From an uncultured Eubacteriales bacterium (GTDB lineage Bacteria > Bacillota > Clostridia > Tissierellales > Peptoniphilaceae), in assembly GCA_900539725.1 (NCBI GenBank), contig UQDI01000040.1, positions 1 through 8,276 on the forward strand: a stretch of 8,276 bases of DNA, in the 5' to 3' direction. The notes under the pieces are model-generated. The model made no database searches and was not told the DNA's origin. It saw only the letters and a list, made by a program, of their open reading frames with translations. The first letter of the stretch is position 1. Every line of letters starts with the position of its first letter. A program made the position numbers and the translations under genes. Positions 1 to 5,678 of the stretch are shown piece after piece.

Positions 1-55
1 ATTTAATAGAAATAAGCAAACCCAGGAAAAAATTCCTGGGTTTGTCTTCAGTCTG
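1..55. repeat. Left copy of 55-bp exact inverted repeat
   Basis: These 55 bases are the exact reverse complement of the last 55 bases of the window. Identity stops at base 56, which is A here and T in the corresponding orientation of the other copy. The repeat holds a perfect hairpin with 12-bp arms at 17-28 and 33-44 and a 4-nt A loop, with stem core AAACCCAGG/CCTGGGTTT. No open reading frame lies in it. It may extend beyond the window. A dispersed intergenic repeat or a duplicated terminator is the likely nature. A repeat that ends exactly at both sequence ends also suggests an assembly breakpoint at a multicopy sequence. Confidence 0.9.
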
Positions 56-79
56 AGGCCTAGATTAAATCTAGGCCTC
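55..79. repeat. Perfect inverted repeat (GAGGC-type hairpin)
   Basis: A 25-base inverted repeat with 12-bp arms around a single central base, starting GAGGCC and ending GGCCTC. As RNA it would form a stem of about 10 bp with a small AT loop. It directly abuts the inner edge of the left 55-bp repeat. No proper T-run follows on either strand (plus strand gives CTCTTAAA), so it is not a convincing intrinsic terminator alone. It resembles in position and ends (GAGGC/GCCTC) the true terminator beside the right-hand repeat copy. Confidence 0.7.
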
Positions 80-117
80 TTAAATGAAATACTTGCAAAG
101 ACATTGCGTCATTGACA

Positions 118-146
118 TGAAAAAGAGCTCCAAAATAGGAGCTCAA
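118..146 (-). terminator. Intrinsic terminator of the NlpC/P60 gene
   Basis: On the minus strand a 7-bp stem GAGCTCC/GGAGCTC (arms at 138-144 and 125-131) with a 6-nt loop is followed directly by five U residues (120-124). It starts a few bases downstream of the stop codon of the NlpC/P60 gene, which it should terminate. Confidence 0.85.
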
Positions 147-152
147 TATAAA

Positions 153-1178
153 CTATTTAATTACTCTTCTTGCTGCAACAAACTTATCTAAGTAGTATCC
201 AGAATTAATATCGGATATTACAACGCTCATCATCTTTCCGCTTGATGCGTGAACCATCTTACCGTCGCCTATATATAGACCTGCGTGTGATATGCCTTTG
301 CCGTAAGTGTTGAATAAAAGTATATCGCCTGGTAATAGGTTTTCTTTTTCAATAGGCACTCCACATGAAACAAGTGCTGATGATGATCTTGAAACATTTA
401 TGTTCAAAACGTTCTTATAGCAATAGTAAACTAAGCCCGAACAGTCAAAACTGTCTGGACCAGCTGTTGCGTATACGTATGGCTTGCCTATTTGCGCTTT
501 GGCAAATTCTACAAGGCCCATAACATCTTTGCGTCCAGCGTAAGCTGATCTATCTACGCTTTCTGCTTCTTCTATTATTTCTACTAAGGAAATGTCATTC
601 TTATGTGCTAGGAATGTGTTAGTGCCATCACTTAATGTGTATGTCTTACCATCATAGCTAAGTATATTAACCTTATCATTCTTCTTTAGTGCAAGTGTTT
701 TATCTCCAGACTTAAGTGTCTTGTTTACCTTTGAGTATGCTTCTGTAGTAGCCGCTTCTTTAATATTTTCCAAGTCTTTAATCTCTACAAAACCAACTCT
801 CATCTTTGAGTCTGAAAATATAGATCCATCTGTACCAGTATGTAGAAGCTCGACAATTTCTCCAGGCATTAGGTAATCAAAAGGAGCTACTCCTTGTGAA
901 GCTGATATGCCTGTGAATGAAACTACTCTATACTTATTAGTATCTTTTTGTGTCACAATAAGTGCATCCTTTGCAAGCTTAACAGCCTTGCCACTTTTAC
1001 TAACTGTATATGAGTCATTATCTTCATTTATTATGTTAACAATTTCTTTATCGTCAAATTTTACATTGTCTTTGCTAACGAAAGGTTTAACCATAACGCC
1101 GTAGTCTTTAAATCCGATCAGTGATATTAGGAATAAAGAAACTAGCAGGACGCATGATCTGTGATTTGAATTCTTCAT
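153..1178 (-). CDS. NlpC/P60-family cell-wall endopeptidase
   Basis: Predicted secreted or membrane-anchored peptidoglycan hydrolase. Family members are cysteine peptidases that cut gamma-D-Glu-diamino-acid bonds in stem peptides. From the ATG at 1178 the protein has 341 residues. A basic start is followed by a hydrophobic segment (about residues 9-23) acting as signal peptide or anchor; no lipobox cysteine is visible. Two SH3-like wall-binding stretches (about 90-140 and 155-203) are suggested but not certain. The NlpC/P60 domain spans about 220-341, with catalytic Cys246 in FDCSG, His298 in ISHAGLYIG and a third polar residue His310 in VHASS, so the triad looks intact. The ATG at 1178 is preferred to the one at 1184 because the GGGAGGT site at 1186-1192 lies about 8 nt upstream of the former but almost touches the latter. 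The gene has its own promoter and terminator. The exact cleavage specificity cannot be told. Confidence 0.9.
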   Translation of the reverse strand: MKNSNHRSCVLLVSLFLISLIGFKDYGVMVKPFVSKDNVKFDDKEIVNIINEDNDSYTVSKSGKAVKLAKDALIVTQKDTNKYRVVSFTGISASQGVAPFDYLMPGEIVELLHTGTDGSIFSDSKMRVGFVEIKDLENIKEAATTEAYSKVNKTLKSGDKTLALKKNDKVNILSYDGKTYTLSDGTNTFLAHKNDISLVEIIEEAESVDRSAYAGRKDVMGLVEFAKAQIGKPYVYATAGPDSFDCSGLVYYCYKNVLNINVSRSSSALVSCGVPIEKENLLPGDILLFNTYGKGISHAGLYIGDGKMVHASSGKMMSVVISDINSGYYLDKFVAARRVIK

Positions 1179-1185
1179 TTGCATT

Positions 1186-1192
1186 ACCTCCC
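1186..1192 (-). promoter_or_regulatory. RBS deciding the NlpC/P60 start
   Basis: The minus strand reads GGGAGGT here. It lies 7-8 nt before the ATG at 1178 but only about 1-3 nt before the in-frame ATG at 1184, so the downstream ATG is the better start. Confidence 0.75.
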
Positions 1193-1205
1193 TTAGGTAC
1201 TAGTT

Positions 1206-1234
1206 ATTTTATAATAAAACGCAAAAAAAATCAA
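1206..1234 (-). promoter_or_regulatory. Sigma-A promoter of the NlpC/P60 gene
   Basis: On the minus strand a -35 TTGATT (1229-1234) and a -10 TAAAAT (1206-1211) are separated by exactly 17 bp. The -35 box is built from the last bases of the thrS terminator stem and its T-run, so terminator and promoter share DNA. The predicted transcript starts near 1199 and has a very short 5' leader. Confidence 0.65.
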
Positions 1235-1259
1235 GGGTTTTATAAAAATTCCCTTGATT
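1223..1259 (-). terminator. Intrinsic terminator of thrS
   Basis: On the minus strand a perfect 9-bp stem AATCAAGGG/CCCTTGATT (arms 1251-1259 and 1229-1237) with a 13-nt AU-rich loop runs into a U tract (1223-1230). It lies about 50 nt after the thrS stop codon. Confidence 0.85.
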
Positions 1260-1309
1260 CTTGAATAAATTTTTCTATTTTTTCCTATTTTTCATACTTT
1301 AGTAGTATG

Positions 1310-3241
1310 TTATTTTTCTTCTTTCTTAATTATTTCTTTATTATCAATTTCTTTTCTGATTCTAGACATAAAGTCTTCTAGTGACACTTTCCCTTGGTCG
1401 CCCAGATCCCTATGTCTAATAGTAACTGTCTTTGTACTTGCTTCTTCTTCACCTATTATTAGCATGTACTCAACTTTTTCTACTTGTGCTTCTCTTATCT
1501 TCTTGCCAATCTTTTCATTTCTATCGTCAAGAACGGCTCTATATCCATTTGCTTTTAGCTCGTCGTAAACTGATTTTGCGTAGTCATTGAACTTTTCTGA
1601 TATTGATAATATCTTCACTTGAACTGGTGCAAGCCATAGTGGGAACTTACCGATAAATTTTTCGATAAGTGCTCCTAAGAATCTTTCTAATGAGCCAAAT
1701 AAAGCTCTGTGAAGCATAACTGGTCTCTTCTTTTCGCCGTTTTCATCGATATATGTTAAGTCGAAGTTAATTGGCATTTGGAAATCTAGTTGTATAGTTC
1801 CGCATTGCCAAGTTCTTCCTATAGCGTCCTCTAAGTGGAAGTCAATCTTTGGTCCGTAGAAAGCGCCGTCGCCTTCATTTATAGTGTATTCAATGCCTCT
1901 CTTTTCAAGTGCTGACTTAAGTGCCGCTTCAGCTATATTCCAAGTTTCTATCTCGCCCATGAAGTCATCAGGTCTTGTAGATAGTTCTACTGCGTATTTA
2001 AAGCCGAATGTGCTGTATAAGTAATCAGCTAAGTCTATCATTTTAAATACTTCGTCTTCAACTTGTGATGGCAAGCAATATACGTGAGCATCATCTTGAG
2101 TAAATGTTCTTACTCTGAATAGTCCATGTAATGTACCTGAAAGCTCGTGTCTGTGTACTTGACCAAACTCTGATAACCTAATTGGAAGCTCTTTGTATGA
2201 GTGTTGGCTATTTGCATAAACTATAGTTGAGCCTGGGCAGTTCATTGGCTTAATCGCATAATCTTGATCATCTATCTTAGTGAAGTACATATTTTCTTTG
2301 TAGTGATCCCAGTGACCGCTTCTGTGCCATAGGTCTTCGTTTAAAATGATAGGTGTAAGGATTTCACCGTAACCATTCTTAGCTAAAACGTCTCTCCACC
2401 AAGAAAGAAGCTCGTTTCTAACAACCATTCCATTTGGATGGAAGAATGGGAAGCCTGGTCCTTCGTCATGCATGCTAAATAAATCCATCTCCTTACCAAT
2501 CTTTCTGTGGTCTCTAAGCTTTGCTTCTTCAAGTCTTGCTAGGTGTTCGTCAAGCATCTTCTTCTTAGGGAAGGATACAGCATAAATTCTTTGAAGCATT
2601 TCGTTGTGTTCGTCGCCTCTCCAATATGCACCTGCTATTGAAAGTAGTTTGAAGGCTTTAATCTTTGAGATGTCATATAGGTGTGGTCCCTTACATAAGT
2701 CAACGAAGTCACCTAGTTTGTAGAATGATATGTGAGCATCTTCTGGAAGATCTTCAATTAATTCAACTTTATATTTTTCGCCAAGTTTCTTGAAGTGCTC
2801 AATTGCTTCATTTCTAGGCATTTCATATCTTTCAAGAACGCCGCCTTCTTTAACTATGGCAGTCATTTCCTTTTCTATCTTTTCAAAATCTTCAGGAACA
2901 AATCTATGTTCTGTATCGAAGTCGTAGTAGAAACCATCGTCAATAGATGGACCGATGGCGAACTTAACGTCCTTGTATAATCTTTGTATTGCGTAAGCCA
3001 TAAGGTGGGCTGATGTATGCCAGAATATAGCCTTGCCTTCCTTGTCTTCAAACTTAACGAATTTTACTTTACTATCTTCTTCAACTGTCTCTTGTAGACC
3101 CATAGTTGTGCCATTGACAACTGCTCCTAAAACATCTCTTAATAATACTTCTGATATGTCCTTACACACATCATAAAGCTTAATTCCCTTGTCATACTCT
3201 CTTTTAGAGTCATCAGGTAGTGTTACAATAATCTTTGACAT
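1310..3241 (-). CDS. thrS: Threonyl-tRNA synthetase
   Basis: Class II aminoacyl-tRNA synthetase charging tRNA-Thr with threonine in the cytoplasm. The 643-residue protein is full length for the bacterial family. Domains in order: TGS (about 1-62); editing domain that hydrolyses Ser-tRNA-Thr, with HTSAH (His75, His79) and CKGPH (Cys183, His187); catalytic core (about 243-535) with class II motif 2 around VHRHELSG (362-369) and motif 3 around LHRALFGSLERF (510-521); anticodon-binding domain (about 538-635). The three zinc ligands that select threonine are all present: Cys335 (MNCPGS), His386 (DDAHVYC) and His511 (MLHRA). A lysine/glutamate-rich tail ends the protein. AGGAGG lies 5 nt before the ATG. 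A T-box leader directly upstream senses uncharged tRNA-Thr, and an intrinsic terminator follows. No key residue is missing. Confidence 0.98.
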   Translation of the reverse strand: MSKIIVTLPDDSKREYDKGIKLYDVCKDISEVLLRDVLGAVVNGTTMGLQETVEEDSKVKFVKFEDKEGKAIFWHTSAHLMAYAIQRLYKDVKFAIGPSIDDGFYYDFDTEHRFVPEDFEKIEKEMTAIVKEGGVLERYEMPRNEAIEHFKKLGEKYKVELIEDLPEDAHISFYKLGDFVDLCKGPHLYDISKIKAFKLLSIAGAYWRGDEHNEMLQRIYAVSFPKKKMLDEHLARLEEAKLRDHRKIGKEMDLFSMHDEGPGFPFFHPNGMVVRNELLSWWRDVLAKNGYGEILTPIILNEDLWHRSGHWDHYKENMYFTKIDDQDYAIKPMNCPGSTIVYANSQHSYKELPIRLSEFGQVHRHELSGTLHGLFRVRTFTQDDAHVYCLPSQVEDEVFKMIDLADYLYSTFGFKYAVELSTRPDDFMGEIETWNIAEAALKSALEKRGIEYTINEGDGAFYGPKIDFHLEDAIGRTWQCGTIQLDFQMPINFDLTYIDENGEKKRPVMLHRALFGSLERFLGALIEKFIGKFPLWLAPVQVKILSISEKFNDYAKSVYDELKANGYRAVLDDRNEKIGKKIREAQVEKVEYMLIIGEEEASTKTVTIRHRDLGDQGKVSLEDFMSRIRKEIDNKEIIKKEEK

Positions 3242-3246
3242 TTTTA

Positions 3247-3252
3247 CCTCCT
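3247..3252 (-). promoter_or_regulatory. thrS ribosome binding site
   Basis: The minus strand reads AGGAGG, 5 nt before the thrS ATG and 22 nt beyond the T-run of the leader terminator. It fixes the start at 3241. Confidence 0.9.
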
Positions 3253-3273
3253 ATAATATCTTCATGGTGAAAT

Positions 3274-3305
3274 AAAAAAAGCCCACCATCCCTCAAGGGA
3301 CGATG
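3274..3305 (-). terminator. Conditional terminator of the thrS T-box
   Basis: The minus-strand stem CATCGTCCC/GGGATGGTG (including G-U pairs) with a TTGA loop is followed by GGC and a run of seven U. It is mutually exclusive with the antiterminator formed by the T-box sequence just upstream. Confidence 0.9.
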
Positions 3306-3490
3306 AGACCGTGGTTCCACCCTAATTACTTCTTTCTAGAGCTATAACGTGCTCCACTCCGTGATTCCTTTCGGATCCGATTCAAGGTTAGTCTTCATAT
3401 AAGTGCTTATAGGAAAATCACAGCCAGCATTCCCTCTCTTGATAAGCTTAAGTATAATACTCTTCCTCTCATTATCTTTAAATATTAATT
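3274..3490 (-). promoter_or_regulatory. T-box leader (tRNA-Thr-responsive) of thrS
   Basis: The minus strand carries the conserved T-box sequence AGGGTGGAACCACGG (3309-3323), the 14-nt core that forms the antiterminator and whose UGGA bulge pairs with the acceptor end of uncharged tRNA. Upstream lies a long structured region with AGTA and GAA strands of the Stem I loop-E type. Next to the GAA strand is GACTAACC, so the specifier is probably ACU (or possibly ACC), both threonine codons. Downstream the competing terminator has a stem CATCGTCCC/GGGATGGTG with a TTGA loop, followed by seven U residues (3274-3280). Uncharged tRNA-Thr would favour antitermination and thrS expression. The T-box call is firm; the exact specifier is tentative. 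Confidence 0.95.
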
Positions 3491-3496
3491 TATTAT

Positions 3497-3525
3497 ATAC
3501 TATCACAAAGACTTTGCTTTGTCAA
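3497..3525 (-). promoter_or_regulatory. Sigma-A promoter of thrS
   Basis: The minus strand has a perfect -35 TTGACA (3520-3525), a 17-bp spacer and a -10 TAGTAT (3497-3502). A TATAAT-like stretch sits a few bases further down but at poor spacing. The predicted start near 3490 begins the T-box leader. The -35 box lies only 8 bp after the encoded CCA end of tRNA-Arg, with no good terminator between, so read-through from tRNA-Arg is possible. Confidence 0.8.
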
Positions 3526-3533
3526 GAATTTTT

Positions 3534-3609
3534 TGGCGCATCTAAAAGGGGTCGAACCTTTGGCCTGCCGATCCGGAGTCGGCCGCTCTATCCACTGAGC
3601 TATAGATGC
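3534..3609 (-). tRNA. tRNA-Arg (anticodon CCG)
   Basis: The minus strand folds as a full cloverleaf: acceptor GCATCTA/TAGATGC, D arm with AGCTCAGTGGATAGAGC, anticodon stem GCCGA/TCGGC with loop CTCCGGA (anticodon CCG, reading CGG), T arm AAAGG-TTCGACC-CCTTT, discriminator G and encoded CCA (3534-3536). It is separated from the three other tRNAs by an intrinsic terminator and appears to have its own promoter. Confidence 0.97.
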
Positions 3610-3649
3610 TGGTAGTTTTTAATCACCTTTATGCTAATGGCAGTGCGAG

Positions 3650-3658
3650 ATTATATCA
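3650..3658 (-). promoter_or_regulatory. Extended -10 promoter for tRNA-Arg
   Basis: The minus strand reads TGATATAAT, a perfect -10 TATAAT (3650-3655) preceded by the TGn extension. No good -35 hexamer is seen at 16-18 bp upstream. The position, about 40 nt before the mature tRNA-Arg and just after the tRNA-Leu terminator, fits a separate promoter for tRNA-Arg. Confidence 0.6.
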
Positions 3659-3684
3659 AAGGATTAGTAAATAAATTTATGTAT

Positions 3685-3712
3685 AAAAAAAAAGAAGTGC
3701 GAACACTTCTTT
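3685..3712 (-). terminator. Intrinsic terminator after tRNA-Leu
   Basis: On the minus strand a stem of about 9-10 bp (AAGAAGTG/CACTTCTT core) with a TTCG tetraloop runs into nine U residues (3685-3693). It begins immediately at the CCA end of tRNA-Leu and should end the His-Lys-Leu transcript before tRNA-Arg. Confidence 0.9.
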
Positions 3713-3796
3713 TGGTGCGGGAAAGAGGACTTGAACCCCCACGTCGTTGACACTAGATCCTAAGTCTAGCGCGTCTGCCAATTCCGCCACTCCCGC
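3713..3796 (-). tRNA. tRNA-Leu (anticodon TAG)
   Basis: A class II tRNA of 84 nt on the minus strand: acceptor GCGGGAG/TTCCCGC, anticodon stem CTAGA/TCTAG with loop CTTAGGA (anticodon TAG, reading CUA and other CUN codons), long variable arm TGTCAACGACG, T loop GTTCAAG, discriminator A as expected for leucine, and encoded CCA (3713-3715). It is last of the three-tRNA transcript, 4 nt after tRNA-Lys. Confidence 0.97.
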
Positions 3797-3800
3797 ATGT

Positions 3801-3877
3801 TGGTGATCCATCCGCGACTCGAACGCGGGACACCCTGATTAAAAGTCAGGTGCTCTGGCCGGCTGAGCTAATGGACC
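3801..3877 (-). tRNA. tRNA-Lys (anticodon TTT)
   Basis: Minus-strand cloverleaf: acceptor GGTCCAT/ATGGATC with one G-U pair, D arm TAGCTCAGCCGGCCAGAGC, anticodon stem CCTGA/TCAGG with loop CTTTTAA (anticodon TTT), T arm with GTTCGAGTC, discriminator A and encoded CCA (3801-3803). Middle gene of the His-Lys-Leu cluster. Confidence 0.97.
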
Positions 3878-3895
3878 AAATTTTTAAAAAAATTA

Positions 3896-3973
3896 TGGGG
3901 TGGATAATGAGATTCGAACTCATGACCTCCAGAGCCACAATCTGGCGCCCTAACCAACTAGGCTATACCCACC
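3896..3973 (-). tRNA. tRNA-His (anticodon GTG)
   Basis: Minus-strand cloverleaf: acceptor GTGGGTA/TATCCAC, anticodon stem CCAGA/TCTGG with loop TTGTGGC (anticodon GTG), T loop GTTCGAATC, encoded CCA (3896-3898). The family hallmarks are present: discriminator C73 and an extra 5' G (G-1, position 3973) opposite it, the identity pair read by HisRS. First gene of the cluster. Confidence 0.97.
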
Positions 3974-4009
3974 ATATCTCTGGAATTAAGATCACTTACT
4001 ATCTTCGGC

Positions 4010-4041
4010 CAAAGTAGTTAGCTCTCTTAACAACTACTTTG
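4010..4041 (-). promoter_or_regulatory. Hairpin at the start of the proximal tRNA transcript
   Basis: A perfect 10-bp inverted repeat CAAAGTAGTT/AACTACTTTG with a 12-nt spacer begins 2 bp after the -10 box of the proximal tRNA promoter. The predicted start point lies within the first arm. It could be an operator in DNA or a 5' structure in the pre-tRNA; its role is unknown. Confidence 0.6.
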
Positions 4042-4043
4042 CT

Positions 4044-4072
4044 ATTATAACAAATAAAAGAAAGCTTGTCAA
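4044..4072 (-). promoter_or_regulatory. Proximal promoter of the tRNA cluster
   Basis: On the minus strand a perfect TTGACA (4067-4072) and a perfect TATAAT (4044-4049) are separated by exactly 17 bp, followed about 65 nt later by mature tRNA-His. Full consensus fits a stable-RNA promoter. Confidence 0.92.
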
Positions 4073-4128
4073 GACTTTTTTAAAATTTTCTTAACTTTTC
4101 TTTAATTTCTTTTATTTAGGTCTTAGTA

Positions 4129-4151
4129 AGTGCCTAATCTCATCAAGCACT
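4129..4151 (-). promoter_or_regulatory. Hairpin at the start of the distal tRNA transcript
   Basis: On the minus strand AGTGCTTGAT and ATTAGGCACT can pair over 10 bp (two G-U) around a GAG loop. It begins at the predicted start point of the distal promoter. No U-run follows, so it is not an intrinsic terminator for the transporter gene upstream. Confidence 0.5.
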
Positions 4152-4156
4152 CGTTA

Positions 4157-4185
4157 ATTATACATCTATTACGTCTCTTTGTCAA
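4157..4185 (-). promoter_or_regulatory. Distal promoter of the tRNA cluster
   Basis: A second perfect promoter on the minus strand: TTGACA (4180-4185), 17-bp spacer, TATAAT (4157-4162). No gene or ORF lies between it and the proximal promoter 113 bp downstream, so it most likely gives the tRNA transcript a tandem start, as is common at stable-RNA operons. A short leader RNA is the alternative. Confidence 0.88.
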
Positions 4186-4204
4186 TAGTTTTTTTAAAAA
4201 TTCT

Positions 4205-5083
4205 TTACTTTTTTTTAATTTCAAAACGTCCTAGGTTTTTTTGATTATATAAGAATAGTATTAGCGCTGATAAAAGTATCAGTCCTATACCTAAAAACTC
4301 TATAGGAATAATCTTATCTCCGAAGATTATAAAACCTAGTATGGCTGAGAATATAACTGAAGTGTAGTTATATATACTTACCTCGCCTGCTGGTGCATAT
4401 AGATAGGCAATTGTTAGTAAATATTGACCTAAGCCTCCAAACACGCCTATTAGAACTAACCATAACCAATCAATTGGAAGTGGGTTCTTATATGTTAGTA
4501 CTAGTGGTACAATTAAGCAAGCACATGTAACTGCGCCAAAAGCAAGCATAATTCTATATGGGTTCTCAGTTTTTCCAAGCGAGCCTATTATAGTATATGC
4601 TCCTGCTGCGAAAATTGCTGAGAATATGCCTGATAGTGCTGGAATTAGATTGTAATTACCCGATGGATTTGTTACTAAGTAGGCTCCAATAAAAGCAACG
4701 ACTAGAGACATGATATGAAATCTTGTTAATTTTTCATTTAAGAATATCGCCGCAAATATCATTACAAAGAAAGGTGAACTCTTTTGTAAAATAGCTGCAT
4801 TTGCTGTTGGCAAATTCTTTGTCGCATAAAAATACATAACTGCACCGAATAAACCTAAAAAGCCTCTAAAAAATAGAGCAACTCTATGTTCTTTTACAGG
4901 AACTAGACTTTCTCCATGTTTTTTAAGCATTACAATGCTAAATATTGACAATAAGAAATTTCTAAAAACAACTTGTAAAAATATGCTTACACCTTCTGAT
5001 GTAAGTTTAACAGCTATCTGCATTAGTGAAAATGCTAATGCAGAAGCTATCATACATAATATACCCTTGGTTTTATCTTTCAT
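4205..5083 (-). CDS. EamA/DMT-family transporter
   Basis: Integral membrane protein of the drug/metabolite transporter superfamily. The 292 residues hold about ten hydrophobic helices in two EamA repeats (about 7-140 and 150-282), the usual family length and layout. Known members export or exchange small metabolites, amino acids or nucleotide sugars; the substrate cannot be read from the sequence. The N-terminus is short and cytoplasmic, and the C-terminus is basic (NLGRFEIKKK). The start codon overlaps the stop of the lipoprotein gene (TAATG). The only GGAGG lies about 13 nt upstream, within the preceding gene, so translation is probably coupled. No clear terminator follows; the next elements are the tRNA promoters. 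Confidence 0.9.
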   Translation of the reverse strand: MKDKTKGILCMIASALAFSLMQIAVKLTSEGVSIFLQVVFRNFLLSIFSIVMLKKHGESLVPVKEHRVALFFRGFLGLFGAVMYFYATKNLPTANAAILQKSSPFFVMIFAAIFLNEKLTRFHIMSLVVAFIGAYLVTNPSGNYNLIPALSGIFSAIFAAGAYTIIGSLGKTENPYRIMLAFGAVTCACLIVPLVLTYKNPLPIDWLWLVLIGVFGGLGQYLLTIAYLYAPAGEVSIYNYTSVIFSAILGFIIFGDKIIPIEFLGIGLILLSALILFLYNQKNLGRFEIKKK

Positions 5084-5664
5084 TATTTAAATACAACCTC
5101 CATTATTTCTTTATCTAAGTCTAGGCTGCCGTCTTCTTTAAGCTTCATGCTGAAGTCCTTAGTATTGTCACCATTCTTAATAGTGAAAACAAATTTTTCA
5201 AGATCCGCATCTGATATAGCTAGCTTAAGTCCAAACTTCTTACCTAATGTAAATGATTCGCCATCTCCCTCAGAGTCCTTTTCCTTGATTATTAAATCAG
5301 TCTTGTCTTCCTTAGGTATGATTAAATATTCTTTTGCATCGTCATTTTCACTAAGAAGTAGTTCTTTTACATTGTATGCAGCGAATAAATCTTCTTTATC
5401 GTTGTTATTAGTGATGTTTGCTATAGCAAGTAACTCGCCATCTTTAAAGTCATCAAAGTACTTGATATTAACTTTATCCTTCATATCGCCACTTTCTTCA
5501 TTTGTTTCTTCTTCAGCTTTCTTATCGTCAGCTGTATCTTTTTCTTCAGTTTCTTCTGTGCTAGCAGTTTCATTCTTCTTATCAGCGTCTTTGCTAGCAG
5601 GTGCTGAGCAAGCCACGCTTAATAGTGAAAGTGCTAGTAGTAGTGCAATTAGTATCTTTTTCAT
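5083..5664 (-). CDS. Small acidic lipoprotein of unknown function
   Basis: I do not recognise a family. From the ATG at 5664 it has 193 residues: a lipoprotein signal peptide MKKILIALL...LLSVAC, with the lipidated cysteine likely Cys19 (Ser at -3 is less usual), then a low-complexity Glu/Lys/Asp/Thr linker (about 24-64), then a folded domain (about 65-193) with alternating short strands. The protein would sit on the outer face of the membrane. The ATG at 5664 is chosen over the upstream in-frame ATG at 5676 because that one lies in the ribosome binding site ATGGAGG, and GGAGG is 5 nt before 5664. It is the first gene of a two-gene operon with the EamA transporter, which may mean a shared role, but nothing shows direct interaction. 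Confidence 0.85.
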   Translation of the reverse strand: MKKILIALLLALSLLSVACSAPASKDADKKNETASTEETEEKDTADDKKAEEETNEESGDMKDKVNIKYFDDFKDGELLAIANITNNNDKEDLFAAYNVKELLLSENDDAKEYLIIPKEDKTDLIIKEKDSEGDGESFTLGKKFGLKLAISDADLEKFVFTIKNGDNTKDFSMKLKEDGSLDLDKEIMEVVFK

Positions 5665-5669
5665 AATAA

Positions 5670-5674
5670 CCTCC
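5670..5674 (-). promoter_or_regulatory. RBS deciding the lipoprotein start
   Basis: The minus strand reads GGAGG, 5 nt before the ATG at 5664. It overlaps the upstream ATG at 5676, which therefore cannot use it. Confidence 0.85.
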
Positions 5675-5678
5675 ATAA

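Noticed and set aside
907..1104. Plus-strand ORF of 65 codons
   Set aside because: It lies wholly inside the NlpC/P60 gene on the other strand, has no ribosome binding site and encodes low-complexity Ser/Leu/Thr sequence typical of an antisense shadow.
1293..1309. CATACT/AGTATG hairpin right after the thrS stop codon
   Set aside because: Only a 6-bp stem with no U-run after it on the minus strand; the real terminator lies just downstream at 1223-1259.
2795..2980. Plus-strand ORF of 61 codons
   Set aside because: Antisense to the well-conserved editing region of thrS, with no ribosome binding site or recognisable protein.
3505..3522. ACAAAG/CTTTGT inverted repeat as terminator of tRNA-Arg
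   Set aside because: Only a 6-bp AT-rich stem with no U tract, and it overlaps the thrS -35 box and spacer, so it is not convincing as a terminator.
3403..3615. Plus-strand ORF of 70 codons
   Set aside because: It runs antisense across the T-box leader, the thrS promoter and tRNA-Arg, all of which are firmly identified on the other strand.
4129..4151. Hairpin as intrinsic terminator of the EamA gene
   Set aside because: The stem is followed by TACTAAGACC with no U-run, and it lies downstream of a perfect promoter, so it belongs to that transcript's 5' end.
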